Positions 1 through 8,340 of a DNA stretch of 13,693 bases are shown piece by piece. The position numbers were made by a program, and so were the translations under genes. The notes under the pieces were generated by a model. The model worked only from the letters and a program-made list of their open reading frames with translations, made no database searches and was not told where the DNA came from. The stretch lies in assembly GCA_011800805.1 (NCBI GenBank), contig MPNW01001106.1, forward strand, positions 3,767 to 17,459, written 5' to 3'. The stretch is from Hirudo medicinalis (taxonomy: Eukaryota; Annelida; Clitellata; Hirudinida; Hirudinidae). Numbering within the stretch: the first letter of the stretch is position 1; each line of letters begins with the position of its first letter.

Positions 1-995
1 CTTCTTGTCCATATTTGTCAGTCCCATTATGTGGTAGCCTGGAGTCACAGTCCAACAAATTGTGTCTGAAATAACATTTAATTTAACTAGATATGTTACT
101 TTGTAAAACATGAAATTGTTAGCGTTAGCTATTCACATTTTAAAATTCCATCACAAGCAAATGCAAAACTTAAACTCACCAACTCCTGGTATTGCGTTAA
201 CAACTGTAATTTACGAAAGTGTTGAATTTTGAAAGATTATTTTAGAATCAATTTGTAAATAACCAAAATAATATTTTAATCGTGAAGAAAGTACAGTGAT
301 TTCGAGGCACTTTTGAAATTTAGAAGCAGATAATTTTGTTAAATTATTAGTAATATCATTAAATCATAGCGATTATAATTTTATTTAATATATATATATA
401 TTACTGCCAATATTTATTATTAAGCACAATATGGTTGAGTATAAACGAATATTCAAAGTTTATATTTTATGACCAACCTGAGCCAGCAACAGAATTAAAA
501 CAGTCTCTGTCCAAAATATAGTTGGTCACAGAACTGTGTGGTTGCAATTTTGAAGTGGAAACTTCAAATTCCTTTTCCTGAATCCAACAGCTGAGGATCT
601 TACTTCTGTCCCAGTCTACGGCATTACAACCACTTTTTTGGAGACAAAGTTTCAGGCAATGAATAAGGCCCCAGCTCTTAACATTGGTCAAACCCGGTAA
701 GTTCTTTCCTACTGTCGTCGTCCAACAGTTTTTGCCTGAACATTTGAAAAGGTTTTTTTACATTTAGGGCATGCGACTTAATTACCAAATTATGTTACAG
801 ATATTATGTATTGTGCTTTATCATCACTTTGTAATATTGTTGCACATTATTAAGTAATATTGACAGTATTTTACGTCAGTAGAGGATGTAATTAAAAGTA
901 ATGTGTTTTAGTAAAAATTATAAAAGTCTTAAGAAATCACCTGTGCAAAGAGCTACAGAAACCAAAAGGAGAAAAGCTTCAACCTTCAGAGTCAT
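1..995 (-). CDS. secreted PAN/apple-like repeat protein, 5' part (partial)
   Basis: Three coding exons can be spliced. Exon 1 (995-941) encodes a start Met and a hydrophobic signal peptide (MTLKVEAFLLLVSVALCTG) and ends in a phase-1 GT donor. Exon 2 (735-478, 258 bp, phase 1 at both ends) encodes one domain with six cysteines: CWT near the start, then HC, LC, GCNAVDWD, SCW and a final DC. That spacing is the PAN/apple pattern. Exon 3 (65-1, running off the window) begins a second copy: TICWTVTP...GLTN matches KNCWTTTV...GLTN of the first, so the protein is a chain of one-exon domains. PAN domains bind proteins or carbohydrates outside cells, and no enzyme domain is visible here. The start is the first ATG after an acceptor at 1008-1009. 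The family call rests on the cysteine pattern and the repeat; the number of domains and the partners are unknown. It lies downstream of, and co-oriented with, the ADAMTS-like gene. Confidence 0.7.
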
Positions 996-1007
996 TTTTG
1001 AGCTACT

Positions 1008-1157
1008 CTGAAAAAACAAAAACAAAGTGTTTTTTAATAATATATAATACGCAATATATTCACTATCTCATTAATACAATTAATATAATAATGTTATCAA
1101 TTGCACGCTTATAAAACGTGTTTTAGCCAAATACCATAACTATAACAATAACTTACA
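1008..1157 (-). other. possible 5' UTR intron and donor of the PAN gene
   Basis: On the minus strand a perfect GTAAGT donor lies at 1156-1151, and a T-rich tract ending in AG lies at 1009-1008, twelve bases before the PAN gene ATG. These would make a 149-bp intron in the leader, with a noncoding first exon above 1157. This rests on splice consensus only. No clear TATA box was found upstream. Confidence 0.35.
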
Positions 1158-1830
1158 TAAATCTTCTTGTTCAGTTTACCAAAGAGGCTTTCAGTTTATG
1201 TAAGTTTCGGAAGTGCCCGTTAGACACGAGATGTCCATATTATTTTTCAGTCAATATTGATGGGAACTCGATTGGAGAAAACACCCAACCCACAATAACA
1301 AAACATTACTCCAAAACAAGGAATATGGGATATCCTAAATTTCTAACGATATCGAGGCATTGGTTGTTGTGAACCAGATGACGGGAATGCGTTCTTATCG
1401 AAGCCTCACTTGCCGCTTCTGGTTTTGTTTTTTGTTTTCTCTTTTGAGTCTTGTCGATGTGTTTTTGCGGTATTCCTGAACTTCGTCTTGACTTGATTAT
1501 CTTTACGAAATGAAACAACTGCACGATTTTAGCATAGTTCAAAGCTTAAGAGAAAGGAATCTTAAGCTGAATATTTATCTTATAAACTAAATGCCACGAA
1601 GTTTGGCTTGAGTGCTTTTTTAAACAAAATGTCTGATGCCTGCATAGCCTGTGTTGCGTCTGTGACAAAATCATGTAACAAAAGAAATCACAAACAGCAG
1701 ATGTTCCTGTTGTCAACAATTCGCTTTTGCAGCATGTATTTTAAAGTATATTTTCCAATTATGCATTTATTTGGATATTAGAATTACCCAAAGCCATGAA
1801 CGTTCAACGATTTTTTTTAAACAATCAGCT
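1158..1830. other. intergenic AT-rich spacer between the PAN gene and the ADAMTS-like gene
   Basis: No exon, repeat array or RNA gene was recognised here. It should contain the PAN gene promoter at its low-coordinate end and the end of the ADAMTS-like 3' UTR at its high end. The open frame at 1306-1542 on the minus strand lacks family features or good splice context and is treated as chance. Confidence 0.5.
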
Positions 1831-1836
1831 TTTATT
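1831..1836 (-). terminator. polyadenylation signal AATAAA
   Basis: TTTATT on the plus strand reads AATAAA on the minus strand, about 150 bases past the stop codon of the ADAMTS-like gene at 1986. It is the first well-placed signal after the stop, giving a short 3' UTR. Cleavage would be expected roughly 15-30 bases further on. Confidence 0.5.
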
Positions 1837-1985
1837 AATCCATTGAGTTAATAATTGCTCATCTAATTCGAATTTAATTTAATTGCATATCGAGCCAGGT
1901 TAAGAATGTCAGAGGTAAGTTTTTTGTCGACATCCTCGCGGTGATTCAAACACTGTCAAAGTTTCCCTTCCTGCTCCTCTTTTGG

Positions 1986-4763
1986 TCAATCGGTTACCTC
2001 TTGACAAGTCTTACAACAATAGCTGGAGTAGTACTCGTGCTTGCAAATGTAGGAATAATTTTGTTGGATTTCTTTGCAAGACATTTCTCCGTCCACCGTC
2101 AGCAGCTTGCCCTCGCATGAAAGATCTTCGTCTTCGCAGGTACCTGCGGGTCACACATTAGTATGGTAATGGCTAGGGCAGGATTATGGCCAAGACTGGG
2201 GATAATTAGGATGGACTCGTAAATATTCATTGCCCGAGTAAAATTAAATTTGTTTTATTATCATCAACATTTGCTTATAAAAGTCGTTATAAAAGTATTT
2301 GCAAACGATCAAATACTTTTTATAAGTAAGTGTTGTGTAATTATCATTATAAGTTTTTACCTCTATTTTATCGACCATTTTTCTGATTTCCAAATTCATT
2401 TCACTGACCTTATGATGTTAATAATTTAATTCAGCTTAAAATTACCAGTGGAATCAGATCCAGTCGGATTGATCACACATTCTCCATCCTGACACCACTT
2501 GTTGACTCCGCATTTTGTGCCATCCACTGGGATGACAATCTCACAGCTCCCTGTGGCATTGCTGCTGCAATAAACCTCCTTGCACATTTCCTGGTCTCGA
2601 TTGTAATTACCCTGTTTTCAAGTTAGGATATAAACAGAATTTTTATTGCTGTAATATATTTATAGTCTATTATTATTATGTTGTAATGTTGAAATCAATT
2701 TAATTTCATATTATATTATTATTATGTTAGTATAAGTTAAAATATCTCTGACAATGCACAGCTTGGAGTCAGGTCCATTGGCAAATCGACACTGTTCGTC
2801 AAGCGGGTACCTCTGCCCAGCATCTTGGAGGCCACAGTTTTCTTCTCCGGAACATTGGCCCACGCACCCCTTTGCCAAACATCGCGGTCCCTTGCTGCGT
2901 TGATTGTTTTATTATAGTAAATAAAAAAAAATTATTCTTAGATTTAAACTGAGAATTAAGTTAAAATATCAAATCATGAATCACGTTGTCGTTAATTATT
3001 CAGTCATGCCAGATCACAATGGAATTTCAATAGCAACCAATATTATCAGTCGCTAAGAAGAATATGTGAGCATGCTGAGGTATAAAGTGGGAGTTTAGGG
3101 CTAACCATAGGGTAAAGATTAAGGCCTAAACGCTAATATGGCACAGTTAAATCAATTGAAAATAATTTACTCACCTTTTAAGGAAACGTTTGATGTAATC
3201 AACAGAGCACTTTGAAAATGTGAGATGATTTTCGTAAACATCTCCCTCCATCTGAAGTCTCCTCGTGGTCATGATGTAGTGCTGGTTGGTATCGCAGCTG
3301 TTCTGGTCTCCATCTCTTGCAGATCCGAGACTGATTAAAAAACAAAAATCAAATAATTAATATTATATAATATTATTTAATTAGTATTATAATATTAATA
3401 GTGTAATAAGAAAATTAAACGTTTTTTAAGCACTGAATTTTACATGCGCTAATGTTTTTGTTGGAATATTACTTGCTATTTTGCAATTCTTCTTTAAAAT
3501 AACAATAAAACATCGTTACTAATAATATTAAATTTATTATTATTATTAAAATTATTATTAATATTAAAACTAACAAACAATATAACAATTGCAATATTAT
3601 ACAACCTGAACCCTAGTCCATGGGCAGTAGCATCAATGGACTTGAAAAGGCCCTCATCAGTTACTAAAATCACAGGCGTTGGTTCACCACAGAGGCTGCC
3701 CGGTTTAGCAGACACTTTGATCGTGCCGACCTGAGAACTATTTCATCGAGAGACAACCATTTAAGTATCTATTAAAGCTTTTTCGTTTTTTCATTTGCAG
3801 AATAATTAGAGAAAAATATCAGCGCTATAAAATATAATATCCTGTGCAGGTTGGCCGAATGAGTTACATTCCTGCATGCGGCGGTAATGACAACAGTCGT
3901 AATGTGTCATGTTCGAAACCCAGCCTGCACTGCCACAAGCGCCCTTGGAAAGGAGCGCTATGTAAATGGTTAACAAGAAGCGCCTCTGACGCTATGCATA
4001 TGGCGCTATATAAATGAAGTACATTTACATTTACATAATAACGACTGAATTTTAACCTTTCTAGCCTGCGAGCTAGTTAGCTAATGTATGGTTAACCCTA
4101 ACCCTAACCCATTTTAGCATAAATATTGTCATTGTAACTACATGTAATAACCTTATTCGCACTAATAAATCCCATTTAACAACCACACCCTCTAATTAAT
4201 TATGCAAAAGCGATTGATTAATTATGCAAACTCACCTCGTATACAGTATAACAACGTCGTAGTCCTTTGATGAATATTTATTGCCCGGTTGCTCCAACCA
4301 CTTGTAAAATTCCTTTCTTGTAGCTCCGATGTTAACATTGAGCGTCTTGTCTCGGTTGAGATTTGGAAAATATTTTATAAATTCAGCCTCCCTGGTAGCC
4401 TGGAAAAAATATTTTGGAAAAATAAATCAAAAGTTTATTAAAAAAATTATAAAAAAAAAAAAGAACTGTATATACCCACATAAATGAATATTTAGTGAAT
4501 TTATTTTGAGGACAATGACTATTTTTAAAAATAACGAATTCCATAATTTACCTTGATGACGAAGATGTCATACAATGAAACGGTTATGGCAGGGTCTCCT
4601 ATACTTTCGAGCCTCGTGGCTACCTGCGTGAAAAAAGAGATTTTTAAATAAATTGAACATCATTCAGTCAGAAGGCGATTGGAGAAAAATAAATTTAGCG
4701 ATTTAATTGCTCAGCGTGCAAAACACGAAACCCGGGCGTTATGGCTTATTATGGCTTTGTTTA

Positions 4764-4800
<37 letters not shown>

Positions 4801-4943
4801 GTTGTTGTTGTTGTTGTTGATGTTATTATTACTTTTATTATTATTATTATTATTTTTGTTGTTATTATTATTATTATTACTATTATTTTTATTATTATTA
4901 TTATTATTAATTTGTGCTAACANGTTATTATTATTATTATTAC

Positions 4944-4974
<31 letters not shown>

Positions 4975-5962
4975 TTGTGCTAACAATATCAACACTACTA
5001 ACACCGCTGATTATGGTCTCGAAGTAGCATTTTATTTCTTCGTCGGAGGATTTGTGCCAATTTCTGTCGAAAATTACATTTTAAAGTCATCATGTTATAT
5101 TATAATTTATTGGGTGAAAATTAAATTACATCCGATATTAATAAAATTATGAAATTATCTAAAACGATTATATTTTATAATATCATATATTATAATATTT
5201 TGATATTTATAATATCAGATAATATTATAAAATTATATAATTTTAGCAAATTATTTTGCATTTATTTTAAACACAAATTTATATAGATAGATAAACCAAA
5301 CCAAACCAAAGTAGCGCTAAATCTTACAAAGACCTAGATCTACAAATAAATCTTTGACAAAGTTCAGTGCACTTAACGTATTCCATTTAGATATCACTTA
5401 AACAGCATATATTTCTGCCTTTATTTGTGTGATTTACCCTAAATCAGGATTAAGCGTAAATTTTAATCAAATTACATCACAATGTATTACAATGTGTACA
5501 GAGAATTGTCCACTACGATCAAAGCGTTGATGACCCTTGTGGCACCACCTCGAACCCCAAGACGTCCTGCAAAGAAACACTTCATTTATAAAACAAATTA
5601 AACAACTTATATACAAAAAAAATATTTATATAATAACGCAGATAATTCTAATCTTTCTCTGTGATTAATAAAATCCACTTTCCCAAAGTTTCCCAAATTG
5701 CACCACTGATAACCTAGCAACATCAAGGCAGCCAGCCTTAAGGCAAATATACAAAGCAGAATAATGTTGATAACATTAACTTAGTTGGCTTAATGCTAGT
5801 ACTACGTATTTTGCAGTAAATATTTTGAGAAGCAGGTCTCATGCCAACAAAAATAATAACATAATTAAATCAACATCTAATAAAAATTAACATTGTAAAC
5901 ATCAACAAACCGAGTTGAATCAACACGAGAGCCAAAGCAACAACAAAAACCAAAGTCTTCAT
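1986..5962 (-). CDS. secreted ADAMTS-like pseudoprotease, ten exons, complete
   Basis: Ten exons join in frame into 392 residues: 5962-5911, 5566-5491, 5063-5003, 4623-4552, 4399-4236, 3737-3606, 3330-3175, 2894-2753, 2611-2446, 2143-1986. Residues 1-17 are a signal peptide (MKTLVFVVALALVLIQL). A reprolysin-type domain follows almost at once (RVINALIVVDNSLY near 28-41), with no prodomain or furin site. The zinc helix at 181-192 reads HGLGFSLGSARD, so the catalytic Glu is Gly, the second ligand His is Phe and the third is Arg; the Met-turn (YIM, 204-206) remains. Residues about 238-340 are an ADAMTS-type cysteine-rich region, with DEQCRF and PVDGTKCGVNKWCQDGECV. Residues 343-392 form a seven-cysteine tail ending YYSSYCCKTC, which resembles a PLAC domain. 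Thrombospondin repeats are absent. Splice sites and frame are intact, so this looks like a living gene that lost catalysis and probably acts by binding. The weakest junctions are the GTCAGA donor at 2752 and the exon 2/3 joins. Confidence 0.8.
3844..4035 (+). mobile_element. tRNA-derived SINE, near full length
   Basis: The first 87 bases fold as a tRNA-like head: GTGCAGG at 3844-3850 pairs perfectly with CCTGCAC at 3924-3930. Pol III promoter boxes sit at 3852-3864 (TGGCCGAATGAGT, A box) and 3911-3920 (GTTCGAAACC, B box). The 87-nt length suggests a Leu or Ser type tRNA with a long variable arm, though the T stem is degenerate. The body (AGCGCCCTTGG ... GCGCTATATAAATG) recurs at 6390-6945. 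The 3' tail is ACATTTACATTTACA. It lies in the intron between exons 5 and 6 of the ADAMTS-like gene, on the opposite strand. No clear target duplication was seen. Confidence 0.7.
4091..4110 (+). repeat. short telomere-like tract (CCCTAA)3
   Basis: Three tandem CCCTAA-type hexamers lie within an intron of the ADAMTS-like gene, close to the SINE end. This matches the metazoan telomere repeat but is too short to mean more than an interstitial remnant. Confidence 0.5.
4765..4971 (+). repeat. long interrupted (TTA)n microsatellite with an ambiguous base
   Basis: About 200 bases of TTA/TTG repeats fill the intron between exons 3 and 4 of the ADAMTS-like gene, starting soon after the exon 3 donor at 5002. 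Open frames here encode only Leu or Asn runs and are not genes. An N stands at 4923, and the unique string TTAATTTGTGCTAACA occurs on both sides of the right-hand TTA block (ending near 4922 and 4985), which suggests either a local tandem duplication or an unresolved assembly join. Confidence 0.9.
5160..5250. repeat. AT-rich palindromic stretch in an intron
   Basis: Repeated TATAATAT-type words around 5166-5245 are largely self-complementary and could form hairpins. The stretch lies in the 427-bp intron between exons 2 and 3 of the ADAMTS-like gene. The rest of that intron (5250-5490) shows nothing recognisable. Confidence 0.4.
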
Positions 5963-5990
5963 AACTTCTCCGACAGATGATGTTCTGGCT

Positions 5991-6025
5991 GACTGAATCT
6001 CAGTCAAGCATAGAGACTTTATAAG
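5991..6025 (-). promoter_or_regulatory. TATA box and initiator of the ADAMTS-like gene
   Basis: On the minus strand CTTATAAAG occupies 6025-6017 and TCAGTC occupies 5996-5991. The A of the initiator (5994) is 29 bases from the first T of TATAAA, the standard core promoter spacing. The leader to the ATG at 5962 would be about 32 bases. The fit of TATA, initiator and short leader supports the chosen start codon. Confidence 0.55.
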
Positions 6026-6153
6026 CAGTTATTTACTGAGACTGTTGTTTTTAGCCAATGATCTTTAACGATTTGCAAGAATCAATGTCTGTTGATATAG
6101 CTGAAAAGACATGATCAGATAAATAAAATAGTCAGTGTTAACAAAAGATGCCT

Positions 6154-6261
6154 TTATTTGCTCAGTTTGCAAAGTTTGCAGATGTTCTCATGGTGATCTC
6201 GATTGGGGCACGCCTTGAGATATCGTCGGCGTTGCATTAAAGCTTTGTTGTCGTGCATTGA
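6154..6261 (-). CDS. putative terminal exon of an upstream gene, PLAC-like cysteine ending
   Basis: A minus-strand AG acceptor at 6263-6262 opens a 35-codon frame ending in TAA at 6156-6154. Its last part has C-x9-C-x2-C (ACPNRDHHENICKLCK), the same spacing as the final cysteines of the neighbouring ADAMTS-like protein (CKHEYYSSYCCKTC), with Ile in place of the first Cys of the CC pair. An AATAAA hexamer at 6158-6153 overlaps the stop codon. The stop lies only about 160 bases before the promoter of the ADAMTS-like gene. No matching upstream exons were found between 6262 and 8340, which is filled with transposons, so this may be an orphan remnant of a tandem copy or a chance frame. Confidence 0.35.
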   Translation of the reverse strand, partial: SMHDNKALMQRRRYLKACPNRDHHENICKLCKLSK

Positions 6262-6462
6262 CTGAAATACGAAACGAATATTGAAAGAATTTGTTTCAAA
6301 ATCTGGCAAGTCGATAACCGCAAGCGCCCTTGGTTATTTATCTAATAATTTGATTAAAGTCCGTTGCATTACTAAGATGATTTGGACTTAAAGCGCCCTT
6401 GGGAAAGAGCGCTAAATAAATGGTTTACAAAAAGCGCCTCTGGCGCTATGCATATAGCACTA

Positions 6463-6900
6463 GTTCCATTTAAACATGTTTTGTTAAAGTAAGCTCGCCA
6501 TTTGGAGGAGACAGATTTACGCTTGCACTGTTTTAAGTACGAAAAAAACTTTGTCACTAAATCTGCATTTGTAGTTTTTAATATCCGACTGATCAGTTTC
6601 GGCCTCTAAGGCCATCGTCAGGGTAATAAGAAAATACGAAAATTTAAAGTAATAGTTACAAGAATATTTAAAAGGCGTGCCTTTGTTGCAATTTTAGAAT
6701 TGCTCTTCAACATTTTATCTTTTATGTTATATTTTGGTTTCATTGCTACAATCAAATATTTGGCATCTGTATTTTAAATTTTAATTTCACTTTTAAATAT
6801 TCTTGTGCAAGCGTATAACTGAGAAAGCTGTCTCCTCCAAATGGCGACCTTATTTTAACAAAACATGTTTAAATGAAAATATTGAGTCGTTATACTGCAA
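6463..6900. mobile_element. 438-bp foldback element inserted in the SINE, Penelope-like candidate
   Basis: The insert is flanked by a 13-bp direct repeat (GCATATAGCACTA) that acts as a target site duplication. Its arms are inverted repeats: 6467-6488 with 6854-6875 (22 bp perfect), 6495-6514 with 6828-6847 (20 bp perfect), 6518-6527 with 6806-6815, and 6658-6674 with 6790-6806 (17 bp perfect). A hammerhead-like motif lies inside the longer left arm. There is no coding capacity. Variable target duplications, inverted terminal arms and a hammerhead motif are known together in Penelope-like retroelements, so a non-autonomous or truncated copy of one is the leading inference. A foldback DNA transposon is the alternative. 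Confidence 0.55.
6587..6621 (-). ncRNA. hammerhead-ribozyme-like motif
   Basis: Read on the minus strand, CTGACGA (6621-6615) matches the CUGANGA core. It is followed by a GGCCT-TAG-AGGCC hairpin (stem II), GAAA (6600-6597), a three-pair ACT/AGT stem III with a GATC loop, and GTC with the expected cleavage point after C6587. Flanking bases allow a broken stem I (GG/CC, a 2x2 internal loop, then AT pairs). One extra T sits between the core and stem II, so activity is doubtful. Very short stem III hammerheads are known from Penelope-like elements and other animal retroelements. Confidence 0.4.
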
Positions 6901-6945
6901 GCATATAGCACTATATAAACGAAATACATTTATTGCATTTACAAT

Positions 6946-7740
6946 CGACCGTTTCTATGATATGTGAAGAGAATTAAACCTTGAAGCATGATTGGATGCC
7001 CACACAATATTACAATATGATAAGTAAGGGATAAATAAGCACATAATATAACAAAAGTGCAATCTCTTTGCCAATAACAAATCGAATCTTAGATAAGAAC
7101 CCGTTGTTTTTGGACAAGACATAATTAATATGATCAGACCAATTTACGAGTTCATCCAATCAAACACCTAAGAATCTACATTTTGTAACATGATTAATAA
7201 TAATAATACCATTTAGTTGTAGCGAAACAGCAAAGAGGGGCTTAGGCTTCTATGTGAAATAAGATATAATTGGTCTTTAAATTTAGAGAAAGTTTATTTG
7301 CGCAGAACCAATCAAACAGAATGGTCAAACAGAATGTTAATATTAATATTTCGTAGTCAAAGTTTAGCCCGAACGGAACAAATCAGTGTCATCAACAAAT
7401 AAAATGAAATCGAAGAACTCTGAGGCATGGCACAATGTCATTAATGTAAATAATGTCATTAATGTAAATAATGAAAAGAAGTGGACCCAGAACGGAGCCT
7501 TGGGAACGCCACAGATGATAATCCTGAACTAGCGAAGTCGAGTTAAAAAAAAAAGAACTTGTTGGGTTTTGAACCATTCCAAGGCAATCTCCTGACCCCA
7601 TGACAGTACAATTTTCATAAAAGAATGGCATGATTGACATTTTAGAATGCCTTTGCCAAGTCCAGGAAAAATTTATTTTGATCAGTTGATTTAGCAATCT
7701 TGGTGTGTAGTTGCAGGCGCCACAGAAGTTTAATATAGAA
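6946..7740 (-). pseudogene. decayed LINE (non-LTR retrotransposon) reverse transcriptase fragment
   Basis: On the minus strand the frames carry, in order, TDQNKFFLDLAKAF (the usual following Asp is a stop), VNHAIL, SQGSVLGPLLFIIYINDI (about 7502-7456), FILFVDDTDLF (catalytic DD near 7388-7399, in a shifted frame), CRFLGV near 7162-7180, and a thumb-like region with IVWASNHASRFNSL. This is the reverse transcriptase order of CR1/L2/Jockey-type LINEs. It is broken by stops, frameshifts and an 18-bp tandem duplication, and no endonuclease part is present, so it is inactive. It abuts the SINE tail at 6945. Confidence 0.75.
7438..7473 (-). repeat. 18-bp tandem duplication inside the LINE fragment
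   Basis: The unit TCATTAATGTAAATAATG occurs twice in a row (7438-7455 and 7456-7473) and duplicates the residues IYINDI just after the QGSVLGPLLF motif. It probably arose by replication slippage after the element died. Confidence 0.85.
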
Positions 7741-8340
7741 GAAGAATATTATACTGATTGTATTCTAATAAAATAGCAGAACAACGAATCTTGAAAATTG
7801 GGCAGAGGTCTTACAAAATGACCACGAACTGATCAATCAAAAAATGATTTGAATTACATAAAAATGAATTCTACAATGCATAATAATCTTCAATTATACA
7901 AAATAATTTCATCCAATACATATTTAAGTTTGAGTTCATAAATTAATTTTCTAAAAATTTAAACTCAACATTCAGCTCTAGAGTAAATTTTAACTAAAAT
8001 ATGTTTTCTAAAATGTCCAATAACTAATTAAATTATTCTACAAAACCTTTGCTGATAATTTTTGTAATGCGCTTCAGCTAAAAATAACCTCTTTTAAACA
8101 AGAAAGTTTTATTTGGCTACTTACTGCCTGGATGCTGGATGGTAGTTTTGCGACGCTCCGTGCGTGATTTTGCACGGGATGGATTCGACTTTGTTTTGTA
8201 GAGCAGATGAAATTAATCTAATTTGAATTTGTTGCAAGTAATATTTTCTATTGTCTCGTTTCAAATATGCACAAGCTACTGTGCGATTCAGAAACTGATT
8301 TAAATCTAATCGACCCAGACTTTTGCTTCAAACGCTGACA
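7741..8340. other. AT-rich region upstream of the SCHIP1 first coding exon
   Basis: No gene is recognised between 7741 and 8110. On the minus strand a strong donor (GGCA|GTAAGT, GT at 8124-8123) ends a GC-richer block of about 75 bases that could be a noncoding first exon of a divergent transcript. The stretch before 8341 should contain the SCHIP1 leader or an acceptor (CCAG near 8315-8318), but no TATA box was identified. Confidence 0.3.

Larger units (their letters stand above)
6390..6945 (+). mobile_element. second SINE copy, 5'-truncated and split by an insertion
   Basis: The parts 6390-6462 and 6914-6945 together rebuild the body and tail of the SINE at 3844-4035 (AGCGCCCTTGGGAAAGAGCG, GCGCCTCTGGCGCTATGC, then TATAAACGAAATACATTTA). 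The tRNA-like head is missing. The break lies after GCATATAGCACTA (6450-6462), which is repeated at 6901-6913, so removing 6463-6900 and one repeat copy restores a continuous SINE. Confidence 0.7.

Noticed and set aside
1306..1542. 78-residue minus-strand open frame
   Set aside because: It has no signal peptide, domain or cysteine pattern and no convincing splice sites; its composition looks like chance.
3844..3930. Functional tRNA gene
   Set aside because: The T stem is mismatched and the sequence continues into a repeated SINE body, so it is a tRNA-derived element head.
4091..4110. Chromosome end or telomere addition site
   Set aside because: Only three hexamers lie inside a gene intron; an interstitial or chance tract is sufficient explanation.
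4679..5152. Leu-rich and Asn-rich open frames on both strands
   Set aside because: They are translations of the TTA microsatellite within an intron; the only coding part here is the minus-strand exon 5063-5003.
6372..6557. 61-residue minus-strand open frame
   Set aside because: It runs across the junction of the foldback element and the SINE, so it is a product of the insertion and not a gene.
7392..7697. Functional reverse transcriptase gene
   Set aside because: The catalytic motifs are split over frames with stops and an internal duplication; it is a dead LINE fragment.
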